This document shows positions 35,101 through 45,200 of a stretch of 64,000 nt of DNA, piece by piece. A program made the translations under genes and the position numbers. The DNA comes from an uncultured Coriobacteriales bacterium. GTDB lineage: Bacteria > Actinomycetota > Coriobacteriia > Coriobacteriales > Eggerthellaceae. Below the pieces are notes generated by a model that was not told the origin of the DNA, made no database searches, and saw nothing but the letters and a program-made list of their open reading frames with translations. The DNA is taken from contig CAMPNZ010000001.1 in assembly GCA_946892075.1 (NCBI GenBank), forward strand, positions 1 to 64,000. Reading direction: 5' to 3'. Each line of letters begins with the position of its first letter. The stretch's first letter is position 1.

Positions 35101-35342
35101 ACCGTGTGCGCGTGTGTTCGCGACGTGGCTGCATTACGTCAAGCGCGCGTGTGTCCGACAAAACAACGCCCGGACATGCGTGGATGCCGTTTCACTATGA
35201 AGATGGCAACAGTAACTGGATTACGAACGGCGCTTTGGACGATCATGCGCGTGTGCCGGAATACAAGGTGTGCGCCATCAATGTTTCGCGCGTGCAGCGT
35301 TCGACGGCGCATGCTGGTGCTGGCGCTGGTGCGGGGTCGTAA
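32178..35342 (+). CDS. fdhA: selenocysteine-containing formate dehydrogenase catalytic subunit
   Basis: Mo- or W-bis-MGD enzyme oxidising formate or reducing CO2; 1054 residues if UGA 33651-33653 is read as selenocysteine (residue 492). The frame is the same on both sides, and the context CARV-U-HAPTVAGL is the active-site signature of FdhF-type enzymes. A bacterial SECIS hairpin follows. Domains: N-terminal [2Fe-2S] (PTLCYLKKLNAIGSCRICSVEV), two ferredoxin clusters (CIRCQRCVAAC; CESCGCCSAACPTG), the Fe4S4 domain CPHCGVGC, the molybdopterin domains, and a C-terminal dinucleotide-binding domain. Low-complexity inserts occur near residues 15-25 and 195-250, and an AGAGAG tail ends the protein. 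The ATG follows GGGGGGAGG. Confidence 0.95.
32790..32869. repeat. 51-nt in-frame duplication within fdhA
   Basis: A 29-nt segment beginning GGCCAGCCCGAACTTACC is present at 32790 and again at 32841, differing at one base (period 51 nt, 17 residues). It lies in the linker between the N-terminal [2Fe-2S] and ferredoxin domains. Confidence 0.9.
33651..33682 (+). promoter_or_regulatory. bacterial SECIS element directing UGA to selenocysteine
   Basis: The UGA (33651-33653) is followed after 12 nt by the perfect stem GTTGCC (33666-33671) / GGCAGC (33677-33682) closing the loop GGTCT. The loop and its distance match the SelB-binding apical hairpin of Escherichia coli fdhF (loop GGUCU). Genes for SelA, SelB, SelC and SelD are not in the window. 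Confidence 0.93.
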
Positions 35343-35407
35343 GCTGGCTCGATTCGTTTCCGTTCCCGTTCCATCCGTTCCCGCGCAATAAAAATTTTTC
35401 CCTCAAC

Positions 35408-35530
35408 ACTTTGAAGAAATGTCGATTTTCGGCAAAAATAACTTTGAAGAAATGTAGGTTTTTGCCAAATTCTACTTTGAAGAAATGTCGATTTTCGTAT
35501 AAAATAACTTTGAAGAAATGTAGGTTTTTA
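35408..35530. repeat. four 33-nt tandem repeats upstream of ATPase module 2
   Basis: Units start at 35408, 35441, 35474 and 35507. Each begins with the invariant 15-mer ACTTTGAAGAAATGT. Units 1 and 3 continue CGATTTTCG and units 2 and 4 continue AGGTTTTT, so the array alternates ABAB (66-nt higher-order period), with more variable 3' ends. The array is A/T-rich and lies 93 nt before the ATPase start. It fills most of the 280-nt gap after fdhA, which begins with CGTTCCC-rich DNA. Confidence 0.97.
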
Positions 35531-35622
35531 CTGAGTACTAACTCTATAGTGCCTGGATAAACGTATATTATACAATTGTTTTTCAAGGGATCTATTTTGC
35601 GTTAACTAAGAGGTGTATTGAC

Positions 35623-36963
35623 ATGTATATGCGCAGAAAAGCATACGATCAACTGCTTCACTGGAAACAGCACTTTGCAGATCAGTACGCCATAATGCTT
35701 GAAGGCGCACGTCGCGTTGGTAAATCAACCATCGCACGGGAATTTGCGCGCCGTAACTATAAGTCGTATATTTTGATAGATTTTTCCTGCGCATCGCCTG
35801 ATATTCGCGAATGCTTTAACGATGTATCAAACATGGATAGGTTTTTTCTGAATTTACAAGCAGCAACGAATACCACGCTCCATAAAGGTAACTCCGTCAT
35901 TATCTTTGATGAAGTGCAGTTATTTCCACAAGCACGACAAGCCATTAAGCATTTGGTGAAAGACGGGCGCTACCACTATATTGAAACGGGTTCTTTAATT
36001 TCAATCAAGAAAAACGTGAAAGACATCCTTATTCCATCAGAGGAAATGAAACTGCGCGTGCATCCTATGGATTATGAGGAATTTTTGTGGGCAACACAGC
36101 AAAATTACGACGTAATTAAGCAGCTGTATACTCAAAAGAAAGCTGTTGGAGGTGCACTCACGCAAAAACTCATGCGTGATTTGCGAGTTTATATAGCGGT
36201 TGGCGGCATGCCTCAAGCAGTACAAGCGTATGTTCAAGGTAGTAATTTTGCAAAGATCGACCAGGTAAAACGTCAAATTATTAAGCTTTACGAAGAAGAT
36301 TTCAAAAAAATTGATATGTCTGGAAAATTATCGGCACTGTATCATGCGATTCCTGCGCAACTGGCAAAAAATACTCGCAAGTATTCCATTGCGTCTGCCA
36401 TCAAAAAAAGAAAAAGCGCGCGCGATGATGAGTTGCTCTACGATCTTATTGACTCATGTTGCGTTGTGCCTTGTTATAATTCCTGCGATCCGCGTGTGTC
36501 GCTGTCTCAAACCAAAGACCTTGCTACGTATAAGTTGTATCTTGCTGATACCGGGCTTTTTGTAACGCTGCTTTTTTGTGATAGGCCAGTTGCCGATAAT
36601 GTTCTGTATACGAAGCTACTTTCCGATAAACTACCTGCTAATTTAGGGTATTTGTACGAGAATCTTGTTGCACAAATGATAACTGCAAGCAATCGCGAAC
36701 TGTTTTATCACACGTGGAATAAGCCAGGTAGCACGCACTATTACGAAATTGATTTCTTACTTTCTTGCGGTGCAAAGCTTGATGCTCTTGAAGTTAAATC
36801 GTCGGGGCTTGGTAAGCATGAATCTCTCACTCTGTTTCAAACAAAATACAGCCAGGTAATACATAGGGCGTACCTTCTTTCGCAGAAAGATTTTGCGTGT
36901 GTCAATACCGTTCACATGGTGCCACTGTATGCAGCACCAGCGCTCATAGGTTCGGAAACGTAA
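35623..36963 (+). CDS. AAA_14/DUF4143 ATPase, module 2
   Basis: 446 aa. Walker A GARRVGKST at about 28-36, Walker B VIIFDEVQ at about 90-97, and ETGSLIS as sensor. The C-terminal DUF4143 domain includes GYLYENLVAQM and an intact PD-(D/E)xK-like pattern YEIDFLL...LDALEVKSS. It differs from module 1, where the final E-V-K is lost, so the two belong to separate branches. ATG 35623 (or 35629) follows AGAGG. Codon use is A/T-rich. The four-unit repeat directly upstream is unrelated in sequence to the palindromes of module 1. Function unknown; a role in mobile or defence DNA is speculation. Confidence 0.9.
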   Translation: MYMRRKAYDQLLHWKQHFADQYAIMLEGARRVGKSTIAREFARRNYKSYILIDFSCASPDIRECFNDVSNMDRFFLNLQAATNTTLHKGNSVIIFDEVQLFPQARQAIKHLVKDGRYHYIETGSLISIKKNVKDILIPSEEMKLRVHPMDYEEFLWATQQNYDVIKQLYTQKKAVGGALTQKLMRDLRVYIAVGGMPQAVQAYVQGSNFAKIDQVKRQIIKLYEEDFKKIDMSGKLSALYHAIPAQLAKNTRKYSIASAIKKRKSARDDELLYDLIDSCCVVPCYNSCDPRVSLSQTKDLATYKLYLADTGLFVTLLFCDRPVADNVLYTKLLSDKLPANLGYLYENLVAQMITASNRELFYHTWNKPGSTHYYEIDFLLSCGAKLDALEVKSSGLGKHESLTLFQTKYSQVIHRAYLLSQKDFACVNTVHMVPLYAAPALIGSET

Positions 36964-37124
36964 AGTATGTTCCATTGATGTATTGCGTATTTCTCGCGCA
37001 TGAGCGTCGGAATTTATGTTACAAAACGTTAAACGCTGTATGTAAGCTGTACTGACCGCCGCTACTAACAAGAACGAAGTGACCTAAAACGCCAGATGAA
37101 ACACAACATATCGACCGCGGTTGC

Positions 37125-38015
37125 ATGAGTAAGCAAGGTCTTATTGCCGGGTTTGCGTGCTACTTTGTATGGGGCATTCTGTCGATTTACTGGAAAAGCC
37201 TCGACGAAGTGAACTCCTACGAAATCATCGCGCACCGCATTTTGTGGTGCTGCGTGGTTACGTTCGTGGTGTGCAAGCTGCTTCACATTGATGTTTTAAG
37301 TCTTTTCAAGCAGAAACGCGCGTGGTGCATTTTAGTGCCAGCAGGCTTTCTTTGCGCGCTGAACTGGGGTTTGTATATTGCGGCCGTCAACGCTAACCAC
37401 ATCATCGAGTGCTCGATGGGCTCGTACCTCAATCCGTTGGTTAATATGCTGTTTGGCGTGCTGTTTTTCCGAGAACGGTTGAGCGTGGTGGAGATCATCG
37501 CCATCGCGCTGTGTGGCATTGGTATTTTATATTTCACGGTTGATTACGGCTCATTTCCGCTGATTGCCATTGTGCTGGCGGTGACGTTTGGCCTGTACGG
37601 CGCGCTCAAGAAAAAAGGAGCGTATCCGCCGGTAAGCGCCATTGCGTTTGAGTCGTTTTCGGTTACGCCAATTGCCCTGTTCATTCTTGTGTTCATGGCC
37701 CAGCAGGGAACATTGACGTTTTTGTCGAGCTTTTCTACTCCGCACGACATACTGGTGAACGTTATGCTGCTTGGAGCGGGCGCTGTTACGGCGTTCCCGC
37801 TGATTTTGTTTGCGCGTGCAGCAAATTCTATTCCACTTACCACCTTGGGTTTCTTGCAATACATAAGCCCTACCATTCAGCTAGGTATTGGCGTGTTTTT
37901 GTTTGGGGAACAATTTAGCACCGCGCACGCGGTGTGCATGACCTGCATTTGGATTGGTTTGCTGCTTGTTGCGCTTCACTCGCTGCGCAGAAGTAGAACG
38001 CGTTCGGTGGTGTAG
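37125..38015 (+). CDS. rarD: EamA-family transporter RarD
   Basis: Inner-membrane protein of 296 aa with about ten hydrophobic segments, in two EamA halves. It opens with GLIAGFACYFVWGILSIYWKSL, the signature of RarD proteins, and later has NWGLYIAAVNANHIIECSMGSYLNPL and GFLQYISPTIQLGIGVF. The family is annotated from a chloramphenicol-sensitivity phenotype, but the substrate is unknown. The start at 37125 has a weak ribosome site; no better in-frame start is near. It stands alone between the ATPase module and a repeat-rich stretch. Confidence 0.92.
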   Translation: MSKQGLIAGFACYFVWGILSIYWKSLDEVNSYEIIAHRILWCCVVTFVVCKLLHIDVLSLFKQKRAWCILVPAGFLCALNWGLYIAAVNANHIIECSMGSYLNPLVNMLFGVLFFRERLSVVEIIAIALCGIGILYFTVDYGSFPLIAIVLAVTFGLYGALKKKGAYPPVSAIAFESFSVTPIALFILVFMAQQGTLTFLSSFSTPHDILVNVMLLGAGAVTAFPLILFARAANSIPLTTLGFLQYISPTIQLGIGVFLFGEQFSTAHAVCMTCIWIGLLLVALHSLRRSRTRSVV

Positions 38016-38354
38016 CTGGCGTTTGTTGAACGTGGGAACGTGACTGCGCGGGAACGTGGCGCGTGGGAACGTGCCGCATGGCGTGATGGGCGTACGTGCG
38101 TGCTGGTAGTTTTGATGCGTTTCCGCTGGTGATAAGCAAGTTGCTGGTGTATTGGTGGCATTCCCGTGATGGGCGCCTGTGTTTCTGTTCCCGTTTCCGC
38201 ACCCGTTTCCGTTTTTACTGGCATCCGTTTCCGTGACGCTCGCTTGCGTTCCCGTTACCGTTCCTGGTCCCGCAGCGCTTCTGCACTCGCTTTCGTTTCC
38301 GTGGCGCTCGCTTGCGTTCCTGTTTCCGCTGATCACACGCACGGCTCGATGCCG
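38016..38354. repeat. repeat-rich gap built from CGTTCCCG/CGGGAACG units
   Basis: The left half carries three spaced GGGAACGTG copies. The right half contains TTTCCGTG-CGCTCGCTTGCGTTCC twice (about 38230 and 38300) with further CGTTTCCG and CGTTCCCG. No gene is supported. Confidence 0.7.
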
Positions 38355-39023
38355 TTAGAAAAGTGTGAGCCACAGCGCGCACAGAACAGCCTCCAGGCCA
38401 AGCGCCAGCGCAAATCCAGCAATCACATCTTGTATCATGTGCACAATTCCAAGCACGCGAACCGCGCAAATTACCAGGGCAATTACGCTTTCTACCAGCG
38501 CAAACACCAGCATAATATGGGTGTGTTGCGCATTCGTGAACAACGCTATGCACACGCTGATGCCCGCAATCGACCACGCACTGAACGCGTGCTTTCCAGG
38601 AAACGATTTCCCGCGCTTTATGCGCGCATGGGTGAAGTTGGTGGTAGCGCCGCCAGAAAGCAGCGGCGTTACGTCGAGTGTTTCTGCAGGTCGGGGAGCA
38701 TTTATGACAGCACGCACTGCCGTTCCAACACAAAAACTGATTGCCGGAATAATGATATAGGCCGCCAACAATGCCGGTTGTTCGTACAAAACAAGCCCTC
38801 CACCTGCGTAAAGGAGCGCTTGCGCGGCAGTGATACCCTTATCGAATATGCGCAGGGCACGCTGCTTGGCATGCGTGTTGAAAACGGAGCGTGCAAAGCG
38901 AAAAATTGTGCAATTTACATGGGGAAATGCTCGCCCACGCGCCGCCCCATGCGCGCAGTTCGCACCTTTTTCGTGGAGCGCATCGTGTTCGTGGAGCGCA
39001 TCGTGTTCGTGTTGTTCATTCAT
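38355..39023 (-). CDS. PAP2-family membrane phosphatase
   Basis: 222 aa from the ATG at 39023, eight nt after AGGA on the minus strand; the longer open frame upstream is repeat-derived. Five or six hydrophobic segments. Phosphatase motifs are recognisable though not perfect: RAVINAPRP (usual K......RP), FPGKHAFS (usual PSGH, here PGKH) and RVLGIVHMIQDV (R....H...D). Such enzymes remove phosphate from undecaprenyl-PP or other lipids at the membrane. The N-terminus has an EHDALH duplication from an 18-nt repeat. Confidence 0.8.
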   Translation of the reverse strand: MNEQHEHDALHEHDALHEKGANCAHGAARGRAFPHVNCTIFRFARSVFNTHAKQRALRIFDKGITAAQALLYAGGGLVLYEQPALLAAYIIIPAISFCVGTAVRAVINAPRPAETLDVTPLLSGGATTNFTHARIKRGKSFPGKHAFSAWSIAGISVCIALFTNAQHTHIMLVFALVESVIALVICAVRVLGIVHMIQDVIAGFALALGLEAVLCALWLTLF

Positions 39024-39044
39024 GATGAGTTTCCTAAAATTGCT

Positions 39045-39244
39045 CCGTGCCGCTTGCTTGTGTTCCCGATGAAAACGCTGTATACCAGCGCCTACGTGCA
39101 TCATCGCATTCGCACCCGACCTCACGCAGCTCGCTTGCGTTCCCCATCTGGCGGCACGATCGCACGCGTAACCGTCGCCAAGCCTGCATCGCTCCCACGC
39201 GTTTCCGACGCGCGTTCGACCCCGTGCCGCTTGCTTGTGTTCCC
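39045..39244. repeat. two copies of a 23-nt repeat upstream of the PAP2 gene
   Basis: CCGTGCCGCTTGCTTGTGTT followed by CCC is present at 39045-39067 and 39222-39244 in direct orientation. The 319 nt between the PAP2 and leuS starts contain only low-complexity DNA and a possible TACAAT -10 for leuS at 39300. Confidence 0.9.
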
Positions 39245-39342
39245 CTTGCGCAATTTTTTTGACGCGCAAAATATTTCGCCCATTGTGCGCTGTTAAGAGT
39301 ACAATAATGCGTAATTATACAAGCTCAACCAAAGGAACTGTC

Positions 39343-42027
39343 ATGCCCATGAAACCTTACAATCCTCATGAAATTGAACCTCGCTGGCAACAGAAATGGG
39401 CAGACGAGCAGCTCTATTCTACCAAAACACCCGCGTCGGTAACCTCGAAAAAGTACATTCTGGAAATGTTCCCGTATCCATCAGGCGATATTCACATGGG
39501 ACACGTGCGCAACTACACCATTGGCGACGTTGCGGCTCGTTTCGCGCGCATGCAGGGCTACACGGTGCTGCACCCCATGGGCTGGGACGCGTTCGGCTTG
39601 CCTGCGGAAAACGCCGCCATCAAGCGCAAAAGTCACCCTGCTAACTGGACTTACGCAAATATCGAAACGCAAAAAGCTTCCTTCAAACGCATGGGATTTT
39701 CCTACGACTGGGATAGGAGTGTTGTTGCGTGTGACCCCGAGTATTATCGGTGGGGTCAGTGGATGTTTTTGAAGTTTTGGGAACGCGGTTTAGTTGAGCG
39801 TCGCAAATCGCCGGTGAACTGGTGCCCGCAATGCAATACGGTTCTTGCAAACGAGCAGGTCACCGAGGGAAAATGCTGGCGTTGTTCCTCGGAGGTTGAA
39901 AAGCGAGACCTTACGCAGTGGTACTTCAAAATCACGAACTACGCGCAAGAATTGCTTGACGATTTAGACAAGCTTACGGGCTGGCCCGAGCGCGTAAAGC
40001 AGCAGCAAGCAAACTGGATTGGGCGCTCGGAAGGTGCGGAAATCGATTTCGTATTGTGCGATGAACAGGGCGAAGCTCCTGAAAATCCCACGGAGGACGA
40101 CTTCATTACCGTATTTACCACCCGCGCCGATACGCTGTTTGGGTGCTCGTTTTTTGTGCTGGCGCCCGAGTATGAAGGCTTGGCGCAGCTGGTTGAAAAT
40201 TCGCCCTACAAGCAGGACGTTTTAGCGCTTGTTGAGCAGTCGAAAAAGGTGTCGGCGCTTGAACGTGCGCAGGGAAATCACGAAAAGCACGGCGTATTTA
40301 CCGGGCGTTACGTGGTAAATCCGATTAACGGCGACAAAGTTCCCGTGTGGGTGGCCGACTATATCGTGGCAGATTACGGTACGGGCGCTGTTATGGCTGT
40401 TCCGTGCGGCGATAAGCGCGATTTCGAGTTTGCGCGCAAGTATAACTTGCCTATTATTCCTATTATTTTGCAAGAGGACGACCCCTTGTATCCGCAGCTC
40501 AAAGACGAGCAGCGTCGTGTTGTGTGCAGTGTCGATTGGCAAGACGCTAACGAAGCAGAGGGCGTTTTGGTGCAGTCGGGGCCGTATACCGGTTTGCGCG
40601 GCGGTAAACATTCACGCGCTGAACAGGTAATGGTTGCCGCGCTTCAAAGCATCGGGCGCGGACGTCGCAAAGTGGAGTATCGTTTGCGCGACTGGCTTAT
40701 TAGCAGGCAGCGCTATTGGGGCAATCCGATTCCGGCAATTCACTGTAAGAAGTGCGGTGTTGTACCTGTTCCTGAGGCCGATTTGCCAGTTATGCTTCCG
40801 AAAGACATCAATTTGGCACAAGGCGAAACGCTTGCCACGCATGAAAGTTTTGCTGCGTGCACCTGCCCGAAATGTGGTGCGCTTGCGCGTCGCGAAACCG
40901 ATACGATGGATACATTTACCTGTTCAAGCTGGTATTATTTGCGCTATACCGACCCGCATAATACTCACGCGCCGTTTAATGCGCTTGATGCGAACCGCTG
41001 GATGCCAGTTGACCAGTACATCGGTGGCATCGAGCATGCCATTTTGCATTTGCTGTATAGTCGTTTCTACACAAAAGTGCTGCGTGATATGGGCTTAGTG
41101 TCGTTCGACGAGCCGTTTTTGAATTTGCTGACGCAAGGCATGGTTCTTGACGAACACGGCGATGTAATGTCGAAGTCGAAAGGCAATGTTATTGCTCCTG
41201 AAGACATGATTGCTTCGTATGGTGCTGATGCTGTGCGCGCATATATCCTGTTCATGGCGCCGCCCGACAAAGAGTTGTTGTGGAACGAAGACGGTTTGGC
41301 TGGTTTGTACAAGTTCTTGAATCGTGTGTGGCGTATTTGTTTCGATTTGTTGCATCAGGCGGGCGAAAGTTCGCTGTTTAATGTTGCGCAAGCGGGAAAA
41401 GCGCCTGATAAGAAGCATGTTCAGGCCTTGGTTGACGAGCTTACACGCAAGCGTCACGAGGTTGTTCAAAAAGTAGCAACCGATTTCGAGCGCAACAGTT
41501 TTAATACCGCTATTGCAAGTATCATGGAGCTTTTGAACACCGCGTCGGATTATTTGCACGATGTGCCCGCTGACCAGCGCAATGAGGCTTACGATCGCGA
41601 GATTGCATCGTGCATTATTCGCATTCTTGCACCTGTTGCGCCTCATATGTGTGAAGAGCTGTGGGCGTGCGGTGGCTTTAGTGAGCAAGCGAGTGCGGGT
41701 GCTGGTGTTGGTGTGGCTGGTGCTGGTTCTGGTGACGCTGGTGACGCAGGTGCGGCTGGCAGTGCTGGTGCTGGTGCGCAAGGTGAACAGTGGTCGGTGC
41801 ATGTGCAGCCATGGCCCAATTTCGATGCAAAGCTTGCCAAGCGTCAACAGCTTGAATTAGCTGTTCAAGTAAATGGGAAAGTGCGCGGACGCATAACGGT
41901 TGATGCTGATAGCGCAGACGACCTTGTGAAAGAGGCAGCGCTTCGTGAAGTGGCTGCGTGCATTGACGGACGTCAGCCAAAGAAAGTGATTGTTATCAAA
42001 GGCCGCTTAGTGAGCATTGTGCTGTAA
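39343..42027 (+). CDS. leuS: leucyl-tRNA synthetase
   Basis: Charges tRNA-Leu, 894 aa. HIGH-type motif [12 protein letters not shown] at about residue 45, the editing domain ([30 protein letters not shown]), and KMSKS-type MSKSKGN near 610. The CysX2Cys zinc pairs (CPKCG and HCKKCG) are present. The ATG 39343 follows AAAGGAACTG. In the C-terminal anticodon domain, residues about 782-816 are an Ala/Gly/Ser/Asp-rich insert encoded by GGTGCTGGT-type hexamers, very like the insert in MetRS. It is otherwise a standard bacterial enzyme. Confidence 0.97.
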   Translation: MPMKPYNPHEIEPRWQQKWADEQLYSTKTPASVTSKKYILEMFPYPSGDIHMGHVRNYTIGDVAARFARMQGYTVLHPMGWDAFGLPAENAAIKRKSHPANWTYANIETQKASFKRMGFSYDWDRSVVACDPEYYRWGQWMFLKFWERGLVERRKSPVNWCPQCNTVLANEQVTEGKCWRCSSEVEKRDLTQWYFKITNYAQELLDDLDKLTGWPERVKQQQANWIGRSEGAEIDFVLCDEQGEAPENPTEDDFITVFTTRADTLFGCSFFVLAPEYEGLAQLVENSPYKQDVLALVEQSKKVSALERAQGNHEKHGVFTGRYVVNPINGDKVPVWVADYIVADYGTGAVMAVPCGDKRDFEFARKYNLPIIPIILQEDDPLYPQLKDEQRRVVCSVDWQDANEAEGVLVQSGPYTGLRGGKHSRAEQVMVAALQSIGRGRRKVEYRLRDWLISRQRYWGNPIPAIHCKKCGVVPVPEADLPVMLPKDINLAQGETLATHESFAACTCPKCGALARRETDTMDTFTCSSWYYLRYTDPHNTHAPFNALDANRWMPVDQYIGGIEHAILHLLYSRFYTKVLRDMGLVSFDEPFLNLLTQGMVLDEHGDVMSKSKGNVIAPEDMIASYGADAVRAYILFMAPPDKELLWNEDGLAGLYKFLNRVWRICFDLLHQAGESSLFNVAQAGKAPDKKHVQALVDELTRKRHEVVQKVATDFERNSFNTAIASIMELLNTASDYLHDVPADQRNEAYDREIASCIIRILAPVAPHMCEELWACGGFSEQASAGAGVGVAGAGSGDAGDAGAAGSAGAGAQGEQWSVHVQPWPNFDAKLAKRQQLELAVQVNGKVRGRITVDADSADDLVKEAALREVAACIDGRQPKKVIVIKGRLVSIVL

Positions 42028-42179
42028 CGTTGCGTTTTTGCTGGTGACGCGCGCGGTACGTTTCTGCTCCTTACCAGGTGCGGTGCCGCGTGCTTGATGC
42101 GTCTGCGTTGGCGCGTTTGCGCTGGTGGTGGGGCTGTACGCGGTGCGTTTCCGCTCCTCACAAGGTGCATTTTACTTTA

Positions 42180-42206
42180 CTGATATTTGGAGTTATAATA
42201 TATCAG
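42180..42206 (+). promoter_or_regulatory. palindrome overlapping the -10 of the surface-protein gene
   Basis: Inverted repeat CTGATAT (42180-42186) / ATATCAG (42200-42206) encloses TATAAT (42194-42199), a perfect -10 hexamer 56 nt before the start codon. A repressor bound to this dyad would block the promoter. Confidence 0.45.
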
Positions 42207-42254
42207 TTATATATTTAAGTAATGAATTTAGCAAAATGTAAGGTGGGGTTTATA

Positions 42255-45200
42255 GTGAGCAAAAAGCACATAGCACGTAACGTAGTTTCTGCTGGTTTGT
42301 GCGCCGTTTTAGTTGGTAGTGGCGTCGCAGTATCGAGCGTTTCATACGTGGCGGGGGGGGGTATGCCCTCTGCGCTTGCGAGCACACCAGATGAAAACAC
42401 CCCCATTACCTTTAAGGACAAAAACTTACAAAAAGCCCTGTTAAAGTCATTAATAAAACAACATTTTATTCAGTCTAGCGCTACTGAGATTACCTATGCG
42501 GATGCGAAGAAAGTAACTGAAATGACGGGAGCTTATAATTTATCACCATCAAGATCAGAGGACATAATAACTGATCTTTCAGGGCTTGAAGAATTCACAA
42601 ATCTAAAAAAACTTGAGTTTCCGTGCAATCAGATTACCGATTTAACACCCCTTGCAAAGCTTACTAATCTTGACAGGCTTGTAATGAACATGATTAATAA
42701 AAATGGAACAAAGCCGCTTGACTTAACGCCCCTTGCAAACCTTACCAATCTGAAACATCTGGACATAGCAAGTAATCATATTAACGATTTAACACCCCTT
42801 GCAAAGCTTACTAATCTTACGTATTTAACTTTTTATAACAACGACATTACATCTATTGAACCTCTTAAAAACTTAACATCGTTAAAGGAGCTATATCCAG
42901 CTAAAAATAATATTCCTGATATTTCTCCGCTTCAGGGTTTGAACGATGTGAAAGTTTTCCCGGGCTTTACAGATATGAATATAGAAGTTAGCGTATCTGG
43001 TTCGTCTATCGATTTATCGGAACATATTAAACCGTGGGATGGTACTACGATTACTGAAGTTGATGGTACATATGATCAAAGCACACACACTGGAAAACCT
43101 TCGGGGACTAAAAACATCGCAACATTTAAGTTTGCAAATGATGGTAATGTTAAATTTAATGGTACGATTACCGTAAAATTTACTGGCGAAAAGGAACTTA
43201 CCTTTCATGATGTAAATTTGAAAAATGCACTCTTTAAGCTCCTTAAATCACAGCATATTATTAAAGATGATGCTACTAAAATTACCGATGCAGATGCACT
43301 TAAAGTAACGGATTTATCAGGCCTTGCAGGTTCAGATGCCACCCCAGATAATGAAAAAATCAAAGATTTAACGGGGCTTGAATACTTTAAGAATGTAACC
43401 AAGCTTTCTCTTAGCAATCAAAATATTAACTCGCTTGAAAAAATTGCATCGTTAACAAAGCTTGAGGATCTTAATGTAAGCGACAATAAGATTAGTTCCG
43501 TTGAGCCCTTGAAAGATCTTTCAGCGTTAAAAAACCTTAATGTAAGTAACAATAAGATTAGTTCCGTTGAGCCCTTGAAGGGTCTTTCAAAGTTGGAGAA
43601 ACTTGACGTAAGTAACAATGCAATAGCTGATGCAACTGAGTTTTCCCAGTTTACGCTTCCTGATGGCGCAGTTACTTTAACGGGCAATAAAATTGCTGTT
43701 CCGTTGCCAGATGCTGTTGCTTCTAAAGTTAACGACGCAACAAAGCAAAGTGTGTCGGTAGAGGCAAAAGAACTTACTGCTACGCTTGAAGGAAACTTGG
43801 TTGGCATTAATCCTGATCCTGATGTTGCTGATATTGCGTGGACTACTGCTCAGCAAGCAGGCTCCGATATTGTTCCTGCAAAAGCGACACTTACCAAGAT
43901 ACCTGCTAAGCCGAGCGATGTTGCGTTTACTCTTAAAAAGTATAAGTGGGAAGCAACCTATCATGTGAATTTCCAAGCTGCTATTGACAAGCTGCATGCA
44001 AGAGTGGCTGCTGCCGGTGGTACGCCAGAGCAAAAAGTTCAAGTAGATGGTATGATCAATAAAGCCGGCACGAATTTATATAGCATTGAAGTTGCCATTG
44101 CTTTGCTTGGGCATGTTCACTCAGGTGATACCCAAACTGACCCTACCATAGAACAGGGTTCCACCCAGTTAGAAAAGTTGCTTAATGGTGCTGATGGCAT
44201 AAAAGCGACCGAAAATTATAAGCAGGCTGATGATAACTTAAAATCTGCTTATGACAAGGCGATTGAAGACGGTCAAAAAGTTTTTGATAAGCTTTCGTCA
44301 ACTCCTGAACAGGTAAAAGCAGCTGCTGAGGCGATAAAAACTGCACTCAGTGCCCTTAATGGCGATGCAAATGTTAAGAAAGCAAAAGATGATTTGCAAA
44401 GCAAGTTTACCGCAGCTCAGCAGTCGGTTTCTGACTTGCAAGGAAAGCTACAAACAGCACAACGGCAAGCTGCCGCAGCACAGGCTAAAATTAACGAGTT
44501 GAACCAGAAGATTGGTACCCTCAACGGTCAGATCACCACGCTTAATCAGCAGGCAGAAGCGCTTAAAACAAGCAATACGCAAAAACAAGCAAAAATTGGT
44601 GAACTAAGTGCACAAGTGACTCAATTAACGGAACAGGTTGCTCAGCTTACTACCGATAAACAGGGATTACAAAATCAGCTTACCGCTGCACAAGCGAGCG
44701 TTCGCGACCTTACAACAAAGCTTGATACCGCTAACGGGAAAGTTCAAACGCTTACTAATGATCTGAATACAGCTCAGCAACAGGCACGCGTTGACCAAGC
44801 AACTATTGCTCAAACTCAGCAGAAAGTTACTGAACTAACACAGCAGCTCAGCGCAGCCACAACCGAAAAACAGCAACTTGTTGCTGATAATACCCAAAAG
44901 CAAGCAAAAATCACCGAGCTTACGGGAAACATAACTTCGCTGAACCAGAAAATCGCCGAACTCCAAGCGCAAATTGAGCAGCTGAAGAAGTCGCAATCGC
45001 CGTCCGTTCCCCAGCTGACGCCTCCTTCGGGTATTCCGTCGGTAAGTTCTGAATCGGGCACGTCAGGTGGAGCATCTTCAGGCTCGCAATCAGGCACTGC
45101 GGGCACCGACACAAACAATAACAAAGCCAAAAAAGACAACGGCGACACGCAGCAAGCAGATTCGCACGCGATTGACAACTTGCGCCGTTTATGGGGCACT

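Noticed and set aside
35408..35539. 33-nt periodic array as a CRISPR or as a short coding gene
   Set aside because: The variable parts are only about 18 nt and alternate between two versions. The open frame through it has no ribosome site, and its repeats follow from the 33-nt period being a multiple of three.
38166..39296. 376-codon open frame opposite the PAP2 gene
   Set aside because: It is a shadow frame over the PAP2 gene and flanking low-complexity repeats; the minus-strand protein has family motifs and a ribosome site.
39245..39342. T-box leader before leuS
   Set aside because: No T-box core sequence or specifier/antiterminator arrangement is visible in the short leader.
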